Assembly (NCBI RefSeq): GCF_029338175.1
Contig: NZ_CP119862.1
Span: 2,604,001 to 2,668,000, forward strand
Direction of reading: 5' to 3'
DNA from: Citrobacter enshiensis
GTDB taxonomy: Bacteria > Pseudomonadota > Gammaproteobacteria > Enterobacterales > Enterobacteriaceae
DNA: 64,000 nt
Part shown: positions 40,447-50,513 of the stretch, in pieces
Position numbering within the stretch: the stretch's first letter is position 1
How the letters are laid out: each line of letters starts with the position of its first letter
Position numbers and translations under genes: made by a program
Notes under the pieces: model-generated
Told to the model about the DNA's origin: nothing
Database searches by the model: none
The model's input: only the letters and a program-made list of their open reading frames with translations

Positions 40447-40700
40447 GTAATAATTCTAACGAAAAGGCGTCGTTCAGTTTATTACTCCCGATCATTTATA
40501 GCTGCACCATCCAAACGGCTGAGCATGATTAAAACTGGTTAAAAATCATTAACCTTCAAATAATTTCAACCAGTTTTTTGCATCGTGCAAATTCACTATC
40601 TGAATGAGATTTTAAACACTGAGACATGCCATCACCTCAGTGCTATAAAATCACATCAAACAGAGTAATAACTATCAGAACTTTCAACCATTAAAGGTTA
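40447..40700. other. Intergenic region with a long hairpin
   Basis: No gene seen. AAAACTGGTT (40531-40540) pairs with AACCAGTTTT (40568-40577) and encloses a smaller GGTTAA/TTAACC stem; T-rich sequence lies on both outer sides, so it may terminate the minus-strand Skp-like genes. Confidence 0.4.
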
Positions 40701-41147
40701 TTATTCATTTTCTTCGCAGATATTATTTGGCTTCGTTACCGTAAAACCAGGTAAGTCCCCATAATCAACCTGGATATCTTTCATATTTAATATAATGTCA
40801 TCTGTTACATCATATTGTTGTTCTGAAGCAATCACATGCTCACTATTCAGTATCATCGCCAGCTCATTGCCACTCCGGTAACGTTCTACCTCTTTAAGAA
40901 TTGCTCCCAGGCTGGCGGCACGCGCATTCTGCTGTTCAATCCCCCATGACTGGTTAATATTAGCAATATCAACTGCGCGGTTTCTCTCTTTTTCTTCTTC
41001 CGACATGTCCAGATAGGCTTCCTGTGCTGCCTGCTCAGCGCCCATCAGAACCTCTTTTACTTCTTGCAGTCGTGCTAACTCTAGTTGACCAACCGGTGAC
41101 TCATTGAGAACCCGTACTAAATTAACATATGCTATTTTATTGAACAT
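40701..41147 (-). CDS. Skp/OmpH-like protein without a signal peptide
   Basis: A 148-residue paralog of the next gene upstream. It starts MFNKIAYVNLVRVLNES, directly at the conserved Skp-type first strand, and has no hydrophobic leader. The ATG at 41147 is supported by AGGTGAG six bases upstream; a GTG 21 bases earlier adds only MIFIGEF. The middle is a long charged helix region (about residues 25-100) expected to form coiled-coil arms, and it ends with VDYGDLPGFTVT, shared with the paralog. The upstream gene stops 56 bases earlier, leaving no room for a missed leader. As written it should remain in the cytoplasm. Function is unknown. Confidence 0.72.
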   Translation of the reverse strand: MFNKIAYVNLVRVLNESPVGQLELARLQEVKEVLMGAEQAAQEAYLDMSEEEKERNRAVDIANINQSWGIEQQNARAASLGAILKEVERYRSGNELAMILNSEHVIASEQQYDVTDDIILNMKDIQVDYGDLPGFTVTKPNNICEENE

Positions 41148-41203
41148 AAACTCACCTATAAATATCACAACATAAATATTAAAATATATGCACTCAGTAT
41201 TAA

Positions 41204-41782
41204 TTAATGTGCGACTGAGACATCTGATTTATCTTCCTGAGGGGCATCAGCAGATTTTTCATTCGCAACTGGGTTATCGGTAACGCTGATTTTCGGCAAG
41301 TCACCATAATTAACTTTCTTTTTCTCCAGTTGTTTAATAAGGTCATTGGTGATATCCGCCCCCTCTTTCGCTGCAAGTATTGAGGTACTGACCATGACAT
41401 AATCAATCTTGTGGCTGGCGCGATAGTTTTCTGCTTCCTCTGTGATAGCTTTGATGCTCACCTCACGGCTATGTTGCTGTTCAGCTATCCATACTTGATT
41501 GAGCGTCAAATTATCTGCCTCACGGCTTTGCTGTTGTTGTTTTTCTGACATAGCCGTATATTTTTCTTTTGCATCACTTTCAGCTTTGAGTAATACAGCT
41601 TTAATATCTTGATTATGTTTAGTTTCTTGTTTGCCAATAGATGATTCGTTAAGCACCTTAGCAATATCCACATAAGCAACTTTCGATTGGTTTGCTCCCA
41701 ACTGGTCACAACCGCTCAAACCAATAACCATTACGCAAACGGCAGAAATGTATTTTAAGCCATTTAATTTTATGTTTTTCAT
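41204..41782 (-). CDS. Skp/OmpH-like lipoprotein
   Basis: A 192-residue predicted lipoprotein. The signal peptide ends in the lipobox VIGLSGC with Cys25 as lipid site; the next residue is Asp26, the classical Lol-avoidance signal, so inner-membrane retention is expected. The mature part begins KVAYVDIAKVLNESSIGKQ, like the first strand of Skp ('I..VD..K.......'), and continues as a long charged helical stretch (about residues 50-130) and VNYGDLPKISVT. Skp is a periplasmic holdase for outer-membrane proteins including autotransporters. It lies 235 bases downstream of the giant autotransporter on the same strand, which suggests a dedicated chaperone; this is inference. A good ribosome-binding site (GAGAGAAAG) precedes the ATG. 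Confidence 0.75.
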   Translation of the reverse strand: MKNIKLNGLKYISAVCVMVIGLSGCDQLGANQSKVAYVDIAKVLNESSIGKQETKHNQDIKAVLLKAESDAKEKYTAMSEKQQQQSREADNLTLNQVWIAEQQHSREVSIKAITEEAENYRASHKIDYVMVSTSILAAKEGADITNDLIKQLEKKKVNYGDLPKISVTDNPVANEKSADAPQEDKSDVSVAH

Positions 41783-41972
41783 ACTTCTTTCTCTCTCAAG
41801 ATATTAAATTCACAAATAATAACGATATCAAAAAACATTACAGGATGTTGATAATTACACCCTACCTCTCGAAAAAATATAACAATACCATTCAGGTGCA
41901 TTTTATGAAAATAAAATTAATACATTTAATCATTCAACTCAAATAAATAATGAAGGAATTGTTTATTATAAT

Positions 41973-42003
41973 GGAAGTCAGTGTTTTTCAGACACTGACT
42001 TCC
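41973..42003 (-). terminator. Hairpin after the giant autotransporter gene
   Basis: GGAAGTCAGTGT (41973-41984) pairs perfectly with ACACTGACTTCC (41992-42003), 15 bases after the stop codon on the minus strand. The tail is AT-rich rather than a T-run, so read-through into the Skp-like genes is possible. Confidence 0.5.
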
Positions 42004-42017
42004 TGGTTATATTGCTG

Positions 42018-45000
42018 TTAAAAATTATATTTCACACCCAGCGTGGCAGATGCATCATTGTATCCTTTATCCCCGACCTGAACACCCACATTCCCCCAGA
42101 CACTCAGACGTGAATTAAGTTGACCTTCAACACCGGCTTTCACTTCCCCCACATTCCTGGCGCCATCCTGAGATAATGAGTTTCCGTCCATGCGAGTACC
42201 GAAGCTTTGCGTGTTGTGGATCCAGTTGATCTCCACATACGGCTTGAAGTTGCGGTTTTTACCTTCATCCAGTTTGCTGTGACCTTTCAGGAAGGTACGC
42301 ACGCCGAGACGTGTCTGAACATTGCCGTCACCTTCACCCGTGACACGAGTACCATTGTTTTCATGATGCTCATCTGCCGTCACGCCCATCCATATCGCCT
42401 GTGCCTGCGGCTGGATATACAACTCATTCAGTGAGCCTTTACTTCCGCTAAATTCTCCCAGTTTATGCGTATAGCCCAGCTCCAGTGACGCCGTCATGCC
42501 TTTTGATTTGTATGACTCTGACTGTACCTTCTCGCCTTTCACAGTATTGTCAAACCAGCCGTACTGAGCCCAACTGTCCACATACATTCCCTGTCTGGTT
42601 TCGTCATTTTGATACCAGGTTGCATAAAGCCCGGCGCTGTACCCGTTGACGGAGCCATCGGAACTGTAGCCAGTAGCACCGGAATGGGAGTTACTGCTGT
42701 TCCTGCCGTAGCCTGCCATCACACCAAGGTGCAAGCCCTGCACACCATCCGGACTCCACTGCGCCACTTCACCACCCAGTTGCGTCACATAGCGGTTACT
42801 TTGCGTGTCAACCTGCCCGATGCTGGCGCTCCAGCGGTTATGTCCACCCACCTGACGCAGCCACATGCTGGTGACTTTCTGCTCGCCGGTCAGTGCATCC
42901 GTGTACTGCGTTTCACCCGCCCGATCGTGCAACCGGTGAACAAACATGGTATTCGCCGCCGCCAGGTTGGCTGTATAGCTCGCAGGATCCGGGCGAACCC
43001 CTGACGTTCCCTTTTTATCCGGCGTGGAGGTATCCCGGCTGGTCAGATACCAATCAGCGCCCTTCTTCACAAGACTGTAGTCATAGATCCCGGCAACGAT
43101 ACGCCCGGATTTGGTGAACGTCCCGTCTGACTGCCCACTGACTTTCACCAACTGAATGCCTTCTACGGTCTGAGCGCCACGGCCGCCGAGATTATTGACC
43201 TTAACGAAGGTGTTACCACTGGTATTCCCTTTAACGACAATCTTATCGGTGACCGACGTGTCTCCTCCCAGCACGGAATTCATGACCACCGTGCCGTCCT
43301 GTCCATGCCAGTTGGTGGCTGTCAGGGTATGCCCTGTTGTCATTGACTTCCCGGTCGGTGCTGCAAGATTAAGGGTACCGGCAAGATCCACATCATCGAC
43401 CAGTGAGTCAGCAGTCATATTCCAGCGGCTGGCTGAATCAATATTCACATCCGTCGGATCAATCCAGCCCGTCAGCGTCGCGCCGTTACGCAATGACAAT
43501 GAAGTATTGTCTTTTGCAATCACATTACTGACCAGTTGCGCACCACCACGGGAACCATCCAGAACCAGCGCACCGCCATCGATATGCGTGTCGCCTGTCC
43601 AGTCCGTTTTACCAGTCAGAACAACTTCACCGTCACCCTTTTTAACCAGTTCGCCTGTCCCGCTGATATTGTTATTCATCGTACCAACAGCACTGTTCAG
43701 CACCAGCATACCGTCAGAGACGATATTGCCGCTGCCCAGACCCGCCACATCATTCAGACGTGCAATCGCACCTTTACTGATTTGGGTAATGGCGCTGAGC
43801 CCGGTGTTAGCCCCACGCACATCGAAGGTTCCCCCCAGAACGTTAATCTTACCGGTGCCGGTCAGACTCCCCGCAGAGAGGCCCCCCTTGCTGAGCGCTA
43901 ACGTTCCGCCGTTCACGTTCAACGACGAGCCCGCTGCGCTGTTCAGTTCACCGACAGTCTGCGTTTTGCCATTCAGGTCAAAACCGGTATTGCTAGCCAG
44001 CGTAAGCAGACGGGTTTTACCCAGTGAATTATCAGCATCAGTACGCAACGTACCCGTACTGACTTTCGTCTCACCGGTATAATCGTTGGTCGCACTGGAC
44101 AACGACACCACACCTGCCCCTGCATCAATAACAAGGTTACCGCTGCCCGTCACTTTGGCTGACATATCCGCAGAAGCTTTTGTTGCCCCCGTATCCTGCG
44201 CCAGCGTCAGCGTTTTACCCGCCTGAATATCCAGTTCTGTCAGACCGTAATTCACATACAATCCATCAGCCGCCGCTCCCGAGGTCAGGCGATAGTCATA
44301 CGTCCCCCGCGCGACGACATCGCCATTCTGGTTAATATCAATCGTCCGTTCAGCCGTGATCGTGCTGCCATCCTTATTGAGTAACCGGATGGCACCGCCG
44401 CTCCCTGTAACTGCAGCGGCTTTAACCAGTTGCACACCTGTGTTGGCTTCATCCTGCATCAGAAGATTCAGCGCATTGTTCGTATCACGAACCTGCGGAA
44501 CGTACGATTCAGGGGCGTTAATGTACACCGTACCGGTATGACTGATATCAAGGGTATCTGCGGTGATCAGACTGGTCGCCAGAACCTCATCGGGTGCCGT
44601 GGCGTTGAACACCACCGTACCGTCATTGACGATCAGTCCGCCGATCTGCTGATTACCATCTCCCACCGTCGTCACGTTGCCGCTTCCCACAGACAGCTTG
44701 CCGTGAGTAAGCGCAGTCGTGTTATTCCCGGACAGCGCAAACGTATTGTCTGTCAGTGCCGTCGTCCCCGTGAAGGCTGCCCCCACACCACTGCCGAAGG
44801 AGAATGCCTGGCCATGACCGGAGGCGTTCAGCGTACCGGCCCCCGTCAGGGTATTATTAAAGCTGAATGCCCCCTGCGTCAGAACATTAACAGTGCCGTC
44901 AGTGGCAATATCCACCCCGCCGGTGCCAAGATTATCGGTACTACTTACCGTGTCAGCTGCAACAGCCAGCGTCCCCGTATCGGTGACACGCCAGTTGCCG

Positions 45001-48000
45001 GTATATCCCGCATTGGCCCCTGTGATGGTCGCCTGAGCGCCACTCACCGTGGTTGTTCCCGCGCCAGTGAGCTGATTGCTAAAGTCGCTGGCATTTCTGA
45101 AGACCAGATCCAGACCTGTACCAACTTCACCTGCTGTCGTATTGATGCTGACAGCACCAGTACCCGCCCCCTGGCTGTCATTCAGTTGCAGCGTACCGCC
45201 GGAGATCGTCGTGCCGCCGTTGTAGCTGTTGGCACTGGCCAGTATCGTTCTGCCCGTCCCTGTCTGATTCACCACTCCGCTGCCGGAGATCGCCCCGCTA
45301 AAGGTCGACGAATCGCTGCGGTTAAAGGCCAGCGCACCGTTGTTGGTCACATTCCCCGCGACTGAACCGCTGGTACCACCATTGCCCAGTTGCAGCGTGG
45401 CTCCGGTATTGATTGTCGTACCGCCGCCGTAATTGTTGCTCCCTGCCAGCACCTGCGTACCGCTTGCCTGTACCAGTGCCAGTTGCGCCCCCGTAATATC
45501 GCCTGCAAACACGCTCGTCGCCGTGTCGTTCAGCGTCAGGATCGTATCGGTCGCCGTACCATTGGTCACCGTACCCTCGCCAGACAGGTTGGTCAGCGAC
45601 TGGTGATAACCGTTCGTGTCCAGCGTTGCTCCGGCATTCACTGTCACGTTCGCGGAGGTCGCAATCACATCCAGCGCGCCAGCCTGCAGCGTCCCGGTCG
45701 CCACCGTGGTGTCGCCGGTAAAGTCATTGGTTGTGTTGGACAACGACACTACCCCGGTGCCGGCATCGACCTGCAGACTACCGCTGCCGGTGATCTTCGC
45801 CGACATATCCGCCGACGCACCGGTGGCTCCGCTGTTTTGTTCCAGCGCCAGGGTCTGACCGGCCTGCAGATCCAGCTGTTTCAGTCCGTAGGAGACATAC
45901 AGCCCGTCCTGATTTACCCCCGAGCTCAGACGATAATCGTAGGTACTGAGCGCCACCAGGCTGCCGCCCTGCTGGACATTAATCTGCTGCGCCGCCGTGA
46001 TGGCATTACCGTTCTGATCCTGCAATTCCAGCGCGCCTGCGCTGCCTGTCGCCGTACTGGCCGCCACCAGACGGGTCCCCAGATTCACATCGTCCTGCTC
46101 AAGCAGCGACAGATCCGTCGATGGTGCCGGCGTCGGCAGCACATAAGGTGTCGGTAATATGACCTGTACGATACCCGTGCCGCTGGTATCCAGCAGATTC
46201 GCCTGCACCAGACTGGTGGCATCGATCTGCGCCGGTACTGTGGCATTGAAAATGGCTTTACCACTATTAAAGACCAGACTGCCAATGGACTGTGTACCGT
46301 CCGCCACCGTGGTCACACTGCCGCTGCCAAGGCGCAGGGTGGCCGCGGTCAGCGCCCCGGTATTCACTCCACCAAGGCTGAAGGTAGCGTTCTGCAGGTC
46401 AACCGTTCCGCTAAAGCCCGCGCCCGCAGCCGCCGAAGCAAAGTTAACATCATGCCCGGCCGCCCTGACCGCCACCAGACCGCTGCCGGTCAGCGTGTTG
46501 TTGACCGTGTAATCCGCACCCCAGTCCACCGCCAGCGTCGTACCAGAGGCAATATCAATGGCCCCCTGTACACTGCCGGTTGTACCGCCATTACCCAGTT
46601 GCAGGGTACCGGCGGAGATAGTCGTACCGCCGCTGTAGGTGTGGGTGCCAGTGAACAGCGTTGTACCCGTTCCTACCTGAGTGACACGGCCACTGCCTGA
46701 AATCACGCCGTCAAACGTCGTCGCATCACTGCGGTTAAAGGCCAGTGTGCCATTGTTGGTCACGTTACCGGCGATCGCGCCAGTTGTACCGCCATTACCC
46801 AGTTGCAGGGTCCCGGCAGAGATGGTCGTACCGCCGCTGTAGCTGTTGCTGCCGCTCAGCGTGAAGACGCCGCTGCCGGTTTTGGTCAGCCCGCCTGTCC
46901 CGCTCAGTATGCCGCTGAACGTCGTGTCGCTGACCGCGTTTTCTGTCAGCATCGCGCTGCCCAGCGTCACGTTACCGGCTCCCGACAGGTTACGCGCCGT
47001 CTGGTTATAGCTGTTCAGATCCAGCGTCGCCCCGGACGCCACCGCCACGTTCGCACTCTGCGCAAAGGCGTTGGCGATCCCGGCCTTCAGCGTGCCGCCG
47101 TTCACCAGCGTGTCTCCGGTGTAGGTGTTCACCGCCGACAGCGTCAGGGTGCCCGCCCCGGCCTTGGTCAGCGTTTTACCGTCCCAGCCGCTGGTGTAAG
47201 CGCCCGCCGCCTGGTTGCCCAGCGCCACGTCCACGTTAAAGGCATCCGCAGCCCCGGCCAGCGTGAAGCGGCCGATCCCGTAAGCCTGCCCTTCCAGCCA
47301 GCTCAGTCCGTAACCCACGTTGTAGTCGTTGCCGCTGACGCGGCCCGCCAGACGCAGGTAGTCCACCGCGCTTGCCGCGCCGTTAAGGTTCACGCTGCTG
47401 AAGTCGCCGGTGATGCCGTTGGTGGTGTGGACAACCGTGTATTGTGTGCCGGCAATTCCGCTGGCGCTGGCAGGGGCGGCCGTGCCGTAACCGCTCAGGC
47501 TCAGCGTCCCGTTCAGGTTCGCGGTCTGCGCGGTTACCGCCGGCTGGGTGCCTTTCGCCACCGTCAGCGATGCCCCTGCCGCCTGGGTAAGCGCCCCGCT
47601 CAGCAGCAGGTTGCTGTTCGCCGCCACCTGCGTGCCGGCACCTGCGGCTGTATTCAGGCTGGCAGCATTAAAGGCACCGCTCTGGGCAAAGGCCAGCGTA
47701 CCGCCGCTGACCGTCACCGCGCCCTCGCGGGAGCCAGCCCCGGTCAGGGTCGCAGTGCCGTTGCCCGTCTTGTTCAGCGTTCCGCTGCCGTTCAGCACGT
47801 TAGCCAGCGTACCGTTCTGGGCAAAATCCAGCTGCAGGGCGGCGTTGTTGGCCACCGCGCTGGTGCCCAGTGCCGCACCGTTCTGCGCCACCAGAGTGCC
47901 AGCAGAAATAGTCGTGCCGCCGCTGTAACTGTTGTTGCCGCTCAGAACTGTTTTACCTGTGCCCGTCTGATTCACAGCACCGTTGCCTGAAATCACGCCA

Positions 48001-50513
48001 GCAAAGGTCGCCGTGTCGCTGCGGTTAAAGGCCAGCACACCATTATTGGTCACATTACCTGTGATAGATCCTCTTGTTCCACCATTACCCAGTTGCAGCG
48101 TACCTGCGGCGATCGTGGTGCCGCCGCTGTAGCTGTTGGTACCGGTCAGTATCGTTCTGCCCATCCCCGTCTGATTCACCGCACCGTTGCCTGAAATCAC
48201 GCCAGCAAAGGTCGCCGAATCGCTGCGGTTAAAGGTCAGCGCGCCGTTGTTGGTCACATTCCCCGTGATGGAGCCGCTGGTACCGCCATTACCCAGTTGC
48301 AGGGTGGCTGCCGTGTTGATCGTCGTACCGCCGCCGTAAGTGTTGCTCCCCGTCAGGATCTGCGTACCAGTTGCCTGCATCAGCGCCAGTTGTGCGCCAG
48401 TGATGGTGCCTGCAAACACACTGGTCGCCGTATCGTTCAGCGTCAGAGTCGTTGCGGTCGTCGTGCTGTTGGTCACCGTACCAGTGCCTGTCAGGTTGGT
48501 CAGCGACTGGTGATAACCGTGGGTATCCAGCGTCGCCCCGGCATTTACTGTCACGTTTGCGGACGTCGCAATCACATTGCGGGCACCGGCCTGCAGTGTC
48601 CCTGTCGCCACCGTGGTGTCGCCGGTAAAGTCGTTGGTCGTGTTGGACAACGACAGTATACCGGCATCGATCCGCAGGTTACCGCTACCGGTGATCTTCG
48701 CCGACATATCCGCCGACGCGCCGGTGGCCCCGCTGTTTTCTGCCAGCGTCAGGGTCTGACCGGCCTGCAGATCCAGCTGTTTAAGCCCGTAGGAGACATA
48801 CAGCCCGTCCAGGCTGGCCCCCGTGCTCAGACGATAATCGTAGGTACCAACCGCCACCAGGCTGCCGCCCTGCTGCACGTCGATCTGCTGCGCCGCCGTG
48901 ATGGCATTGCCGTTCTGATCCAGCAGGCTCAGCGCCCCGGCACTGCCGGTCGCCGTACTGGCCGCCACCAGACGGGTTCCCAGATTCACATCGTCCTGTT
49001 CAAGCAGCGACAGCTCCGTTGAAGGTACCGGCGTCGGCAGGACATAAGGTACCGGTAATGTGGCCTGCACGGTGCCGGCACCGCTCGCGTCCAGCATATT
49101 CACCCGCACCAGACTGGTGGCATCGATCTGCGCCGGTACCGTGGCGTTGAAAATCGCTTTACCGCCGTCAAAGGCCAGACCGCCAATGGTCTGCGTGCCG
49201 TCCGCCACCGTGGTCACACTGCCGCTGCCAAGGCGCAGGGTGGCCGCGGTCAGCGCCCCGGTATTCACCCCGCCAAGACTGAAGGTGGCGTTCTGCAGGT
49301 CAACCGTTCCGCTAAAGCCCGCGCCCGTTGCCGCCGAGGCCAAGTTAACGTCATGCCCGGCCGCCCTGACCGCCACCAGACCGCTGCCGGTCAGCGTGTT
49401 ATTCAGCGTGTAATCCGCACCCCACTCCACCGCCAGCGTCGCGCCGGAGGCAATATCAATGGCCCCCTGTACGCTGCCGGTTGTACCGCCATTACCCAGT
49501 TGCAGGGTACCGGCGGAGATAGTCGTACCGCCGCTGTAAGTGTGAGTGCTGGTGAAGATTGTTTTACCGGTTCCCACCTGGGTGACACGGCCGCTGCCTG
49601 AAATCACGCCAGCAAACGTCGTCGCATCACTGCGGTTAAAAGCCAGTGTGCCATTGTTGGTCACGTTACCCACGATCGCGCCGGTTGTTCCGCCACCACC
49701 CAGTTGCAGGGTCCCGGCAGAGATGGTCGTGCCGCCGCTGTAGCTGTTACTGCCGCTCAGCGTGAAGACGCCGCTGCCGGTTTTGGTCAGTCCGCCTGTC
49801 CCGCTCAGCGTGCCGCTGAACGTCGTGTCGCTGACCGCGTTTTCCGTCAGCATCGCGCTGCCCAGCGTCACGTTACCGGCTCCCGACAGGTTACGCGCCG
49901 TCTGGTCATAGTTGTTCAGATCCAGCGTCGCCCCGGACGCACACCGCCCACGTTCGCGCTCTGCGCAAAGGCGTTGGCGATCCCGGCCTTCAACTTGCCC
50001 ACCGTTCACCAGCGTGTTACCGGTGTAGGTGTTCACCGCCGACAGCGTCAGGGTGCCCGCCCCGGCCTTGGTCAGCGTTTTACCGTCCCAGCCGCTGGTG
50101 TAGGTGCCCGCCGCCTGGTTGCCCAGCACCACGTCCACGTTAAAGGTATCCGCGGCCCCGGCCAGCGTGAAGCTGCCGGTGCCGTAAGCCTGCCCTTCCA
50201 GCCAGCTCAGTCCGTAGCCGACGTTATAGTCGTTGCCGCTGACGCGGCCCGCCCAGACGCAGGTAGTCCACCGTGCTCGCCGCGCCGTTAAGGGTTCACG
50301 CTGCTGAAGTCGCCGGTGATGCCGTTGGTGGTGTGGACAACCGTGTATTGTGTGCCGGCAATTCCGCTGGCGCTGGCCGGGGCGGCCGTGCCGTAACCGC
50401 TCAGGCTCAGCGTCCCGTTCAGGTTCGCGGTCTGCGCGGTCACCGGCCGGCTGGGTGCCTTTCGCCACCGTCAGCGATGCCCCTGCCGCCTGGGTAAGCG
50501 CCCCGCTCAGCAA
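42018..50513 (-). CDS. Giant adhesin, C-terminal open segment (2831 codons) with beta-barrel
   Basis: The last continuous frame. Apart from short out-of-frame stretches near 50.2-50.5 kb and 49.9-50.0 kb it reads in the correct frame. It holds two copies of a 967-codon supermodule (with VPYVLPTPVPSTELSLLEQD and PYVLPTPAPSTDLSLLEQDD), a third diverged copy, the autochaperone region and the translocator barrel (VTSMWLRQVGGHNRW ... LGVKYNF). Its apparent start codon is an accident of the frame breaks. Confidence 0.85.
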   Translation of the reverse strand: MLSGALTQAAGASLTVAKGTQPAGDRADREPERDAEPERLRHGRPGQRQRNCRHTIHGCPHHQRHHRRLQQREPLTARRARWTTCVWAGRVSGNDYNVGYGLSWLEGQAYGTGSFTLAGAADTFNVDVVLGNQAAGTYTSGWDGKTLTKAGAGTLTLSAVNTYTGNTLVNGGQVEGRDRQRLCAERERGRCASGATLDLNNYDQTARNLSGAGNVTLGSAMLTENAVSDTTFSGTLSGTGGLTKTGSGVFTLSGSNSYSGGTTISAGTLQLGGGGTTGAIVGNVTNNGTLAFNRSDATTFAGVISGSGRVTQVGTGKTIFTSTHTYSGGTTISAGTLQLGNGGTTGSVQGAIDIASGATLAVEWGADYTLNNTLTGSGLVAVRAAGHDVNLASAATGAGFSGTVDLQNATFSLGGVNTGALTAATLRLGSGSVTTVADGTQTIGGLAFDGGKAIFNATVPAQIDATSLVRVNMLDASGAGTVQATLPVPYVLPTPVPSTELSLLEQDDVNLGTRLVAASTATGSAGALSLLDQNGNAITAAQQIDVQQGGSLVAVGTYDYRLSTGASLDGLYVSYGLKQLDLQAGQTLTLAENSGATGASADMSAKITGSGNLRIDAGILSLSNTTNDFTGDTTVATGTLQAGARNVIATSANVTVNAGATLDTHGYHQSLTNLTGTGTVTNSTTTATTLTLNDTATSVFAGTITGAQLALMQATGTQILTGSNTYGGGTTINTAATLQLGNGGTSGSITGNVTNNGALTFNRSDSATFAGVISGNGAVNQTGMGRTILTGTNSYSGGTTIAAGTLQLGNGGTRGSITGNVTNNGVLAFNRSDTATFAGVISGNGAVNQTGTGKTVLSGNNSYSGGTTISAGTLVAQNGAALGTSAVANNAALQLDFAQNGTLANVLNGSGTLNKTGNGTATLTGAGSREGAVTVSGGTLAFAQSGAFNAASLNTAAGAGTQVAANSNLLLSGALTQAAGASLTVAKGTQPAVTAQTANLNGTLSLSGYGTAAPASASGIAGTQYTVVHTTNGITGDFSSVNLNGAASAVDYLRLAGRVSGNDYNVGYGLSWLEGQAYGIGRFTLAGAADAFNVDVALGNQAAGAYTSGWDGKTLTKAGAGTLTLSAVNTYTGDTLVNGGTLKAGIANAFAQSANVAVASGATLDLNSYNQTARNLSGAGNVTLGSAMLTENAVSDTTFSGILSGTGGLTKTGSGVFTLSGSNSYSGGTTISAGTLQLGNGGTTGAIAGNVTNNGTLAFNRSDATTFDGVISGSGRVTQVGTGTTLFTGTHTYSGGTTISAGTLQLGNGGTTGSVQGAIDIASGTTLAVDWGADYTVNNTLTGSGLVAVRAAGHDVNFASAAAGAGFSGTVDLQNATFSLGGVNTGALTAATLRLGSGSVTTVADGTQSIGSLVFNSGKAIFNATVPAQIDATSLVQANLLDTSGTGIVQVILPTPYVLPTPAPSTDLSLLEQDDVNLGTRLVAASTATGSAGALELQDQNGNAITAAQQINVQQGGSLVALSTYDYRLSSGVNQDGLYVSYGLKQLDLQAGQTLALEQNSGATGASADMSAKITGSGSLQVDAGTGVVSLSNTTNDFTGDTTVATGTLQAGALDVIATSANVTVNAGATLDTNGYHQSLTNLSGEGTVTNGTATDTILTLNDTATSVFAGDITGAQLALVQASGTQVLAGSNNYGGGTTINTGATLQLGNGGTSGSVAGNVTNNGALAFNRSDSSTFSGAISGSGVVNQTGTGRTILASANSYNGGTTISGGTLQLNDSQGAGTGAVSINTTAGEVGTGLDLVFRNASDFSNQLTGAGTTTVSGAQATITGANAGYTGNWRVTDTGTLAVAADTVSSTDNLGTGGVDIATDGTVNVLTQGAFSFNNTLTGAGTLNASGHGQAFSFGSGVGAAFTGTTALTDNTFALSGNNTTALTHGKLSVGSGNVTTVGDGNQQIGGLIVNDGTVVFNATAPDEVLATSLITADTLDISHTGTVYINAPESYVPQVRDTNNALNLLMQDEANTGVQLVKAAAVTGSGGAIRLLNKDGSTITAERTIDINQNGDVVARGTYDYRLTSGAAADGLYVNYGLTELDIQAGKTLTLAQDTGATKASADMSAKVTGSGNLVIDAGAGVVSLSSATNDYTGETKVSTGTLRTDADNSLGKTRLLTLASNTGFDLNGKTQTVGELNSAAGSSLNVNGGTLALSKGGLSAGSLTGTGKINVLGGTFDVRGANTGLSAITQISKGAIARLNDVAGLGSGNIVSDGMLVLNSAVGTMNNNISGTGELVKKGDGEVVLTGKTDWTGDTHIDGGALVLDGSRGGAQLVSNVIAKDNTSLSLRNGATLTGWIDPTDVNIDSASRWNMTADSLVDDVDLAGTLNLAAPTGKSMTTGHTLTATNWHGQDGTVVMNSVLGGDTSVTDKIVVKGNTSGNTFVKVNNLGGRGAQTVEGIQLVKVSGQSDGTFTKSGRIVAGIYDYSLVKKGADWYLTSRDTSTPDKKGTSGVRPDPASYTANLAAANTMFVHRLHDRAGETQYTDALTGEQKVTSMWLRQVGGHNRWSASIGQVDTQSNRYVTQLGGEVAQWSPDGVQGLHLGVMAGYGRNSSNSHSGATGYSSDGSVNGYSAGLYATWYQNDETRQGMYVDSWAQYGWFDNTVKGEKVQSESYKSKGMTASLELGYTHKLGEFSGSKGSLNELYIQPQAQAIWMGVTADEHHENNGTRVTGEGDGNVQTRLGVRTFLKGHSKLDEGKNRNFKPYVEINWIHNTQSFGTRMDGNSLSQDGARNVGEVKAGVEGQLNSRLSVWGNVGVQVGDKGYNDASATLGVKYNF

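Noticed and set aside
40253..40450. 65-codon plus-strand frame as a gene
   Set aside because: The same bases in another frame give a recognisable but interrupted IS6-type transposase block, so this frame is not a real gene.
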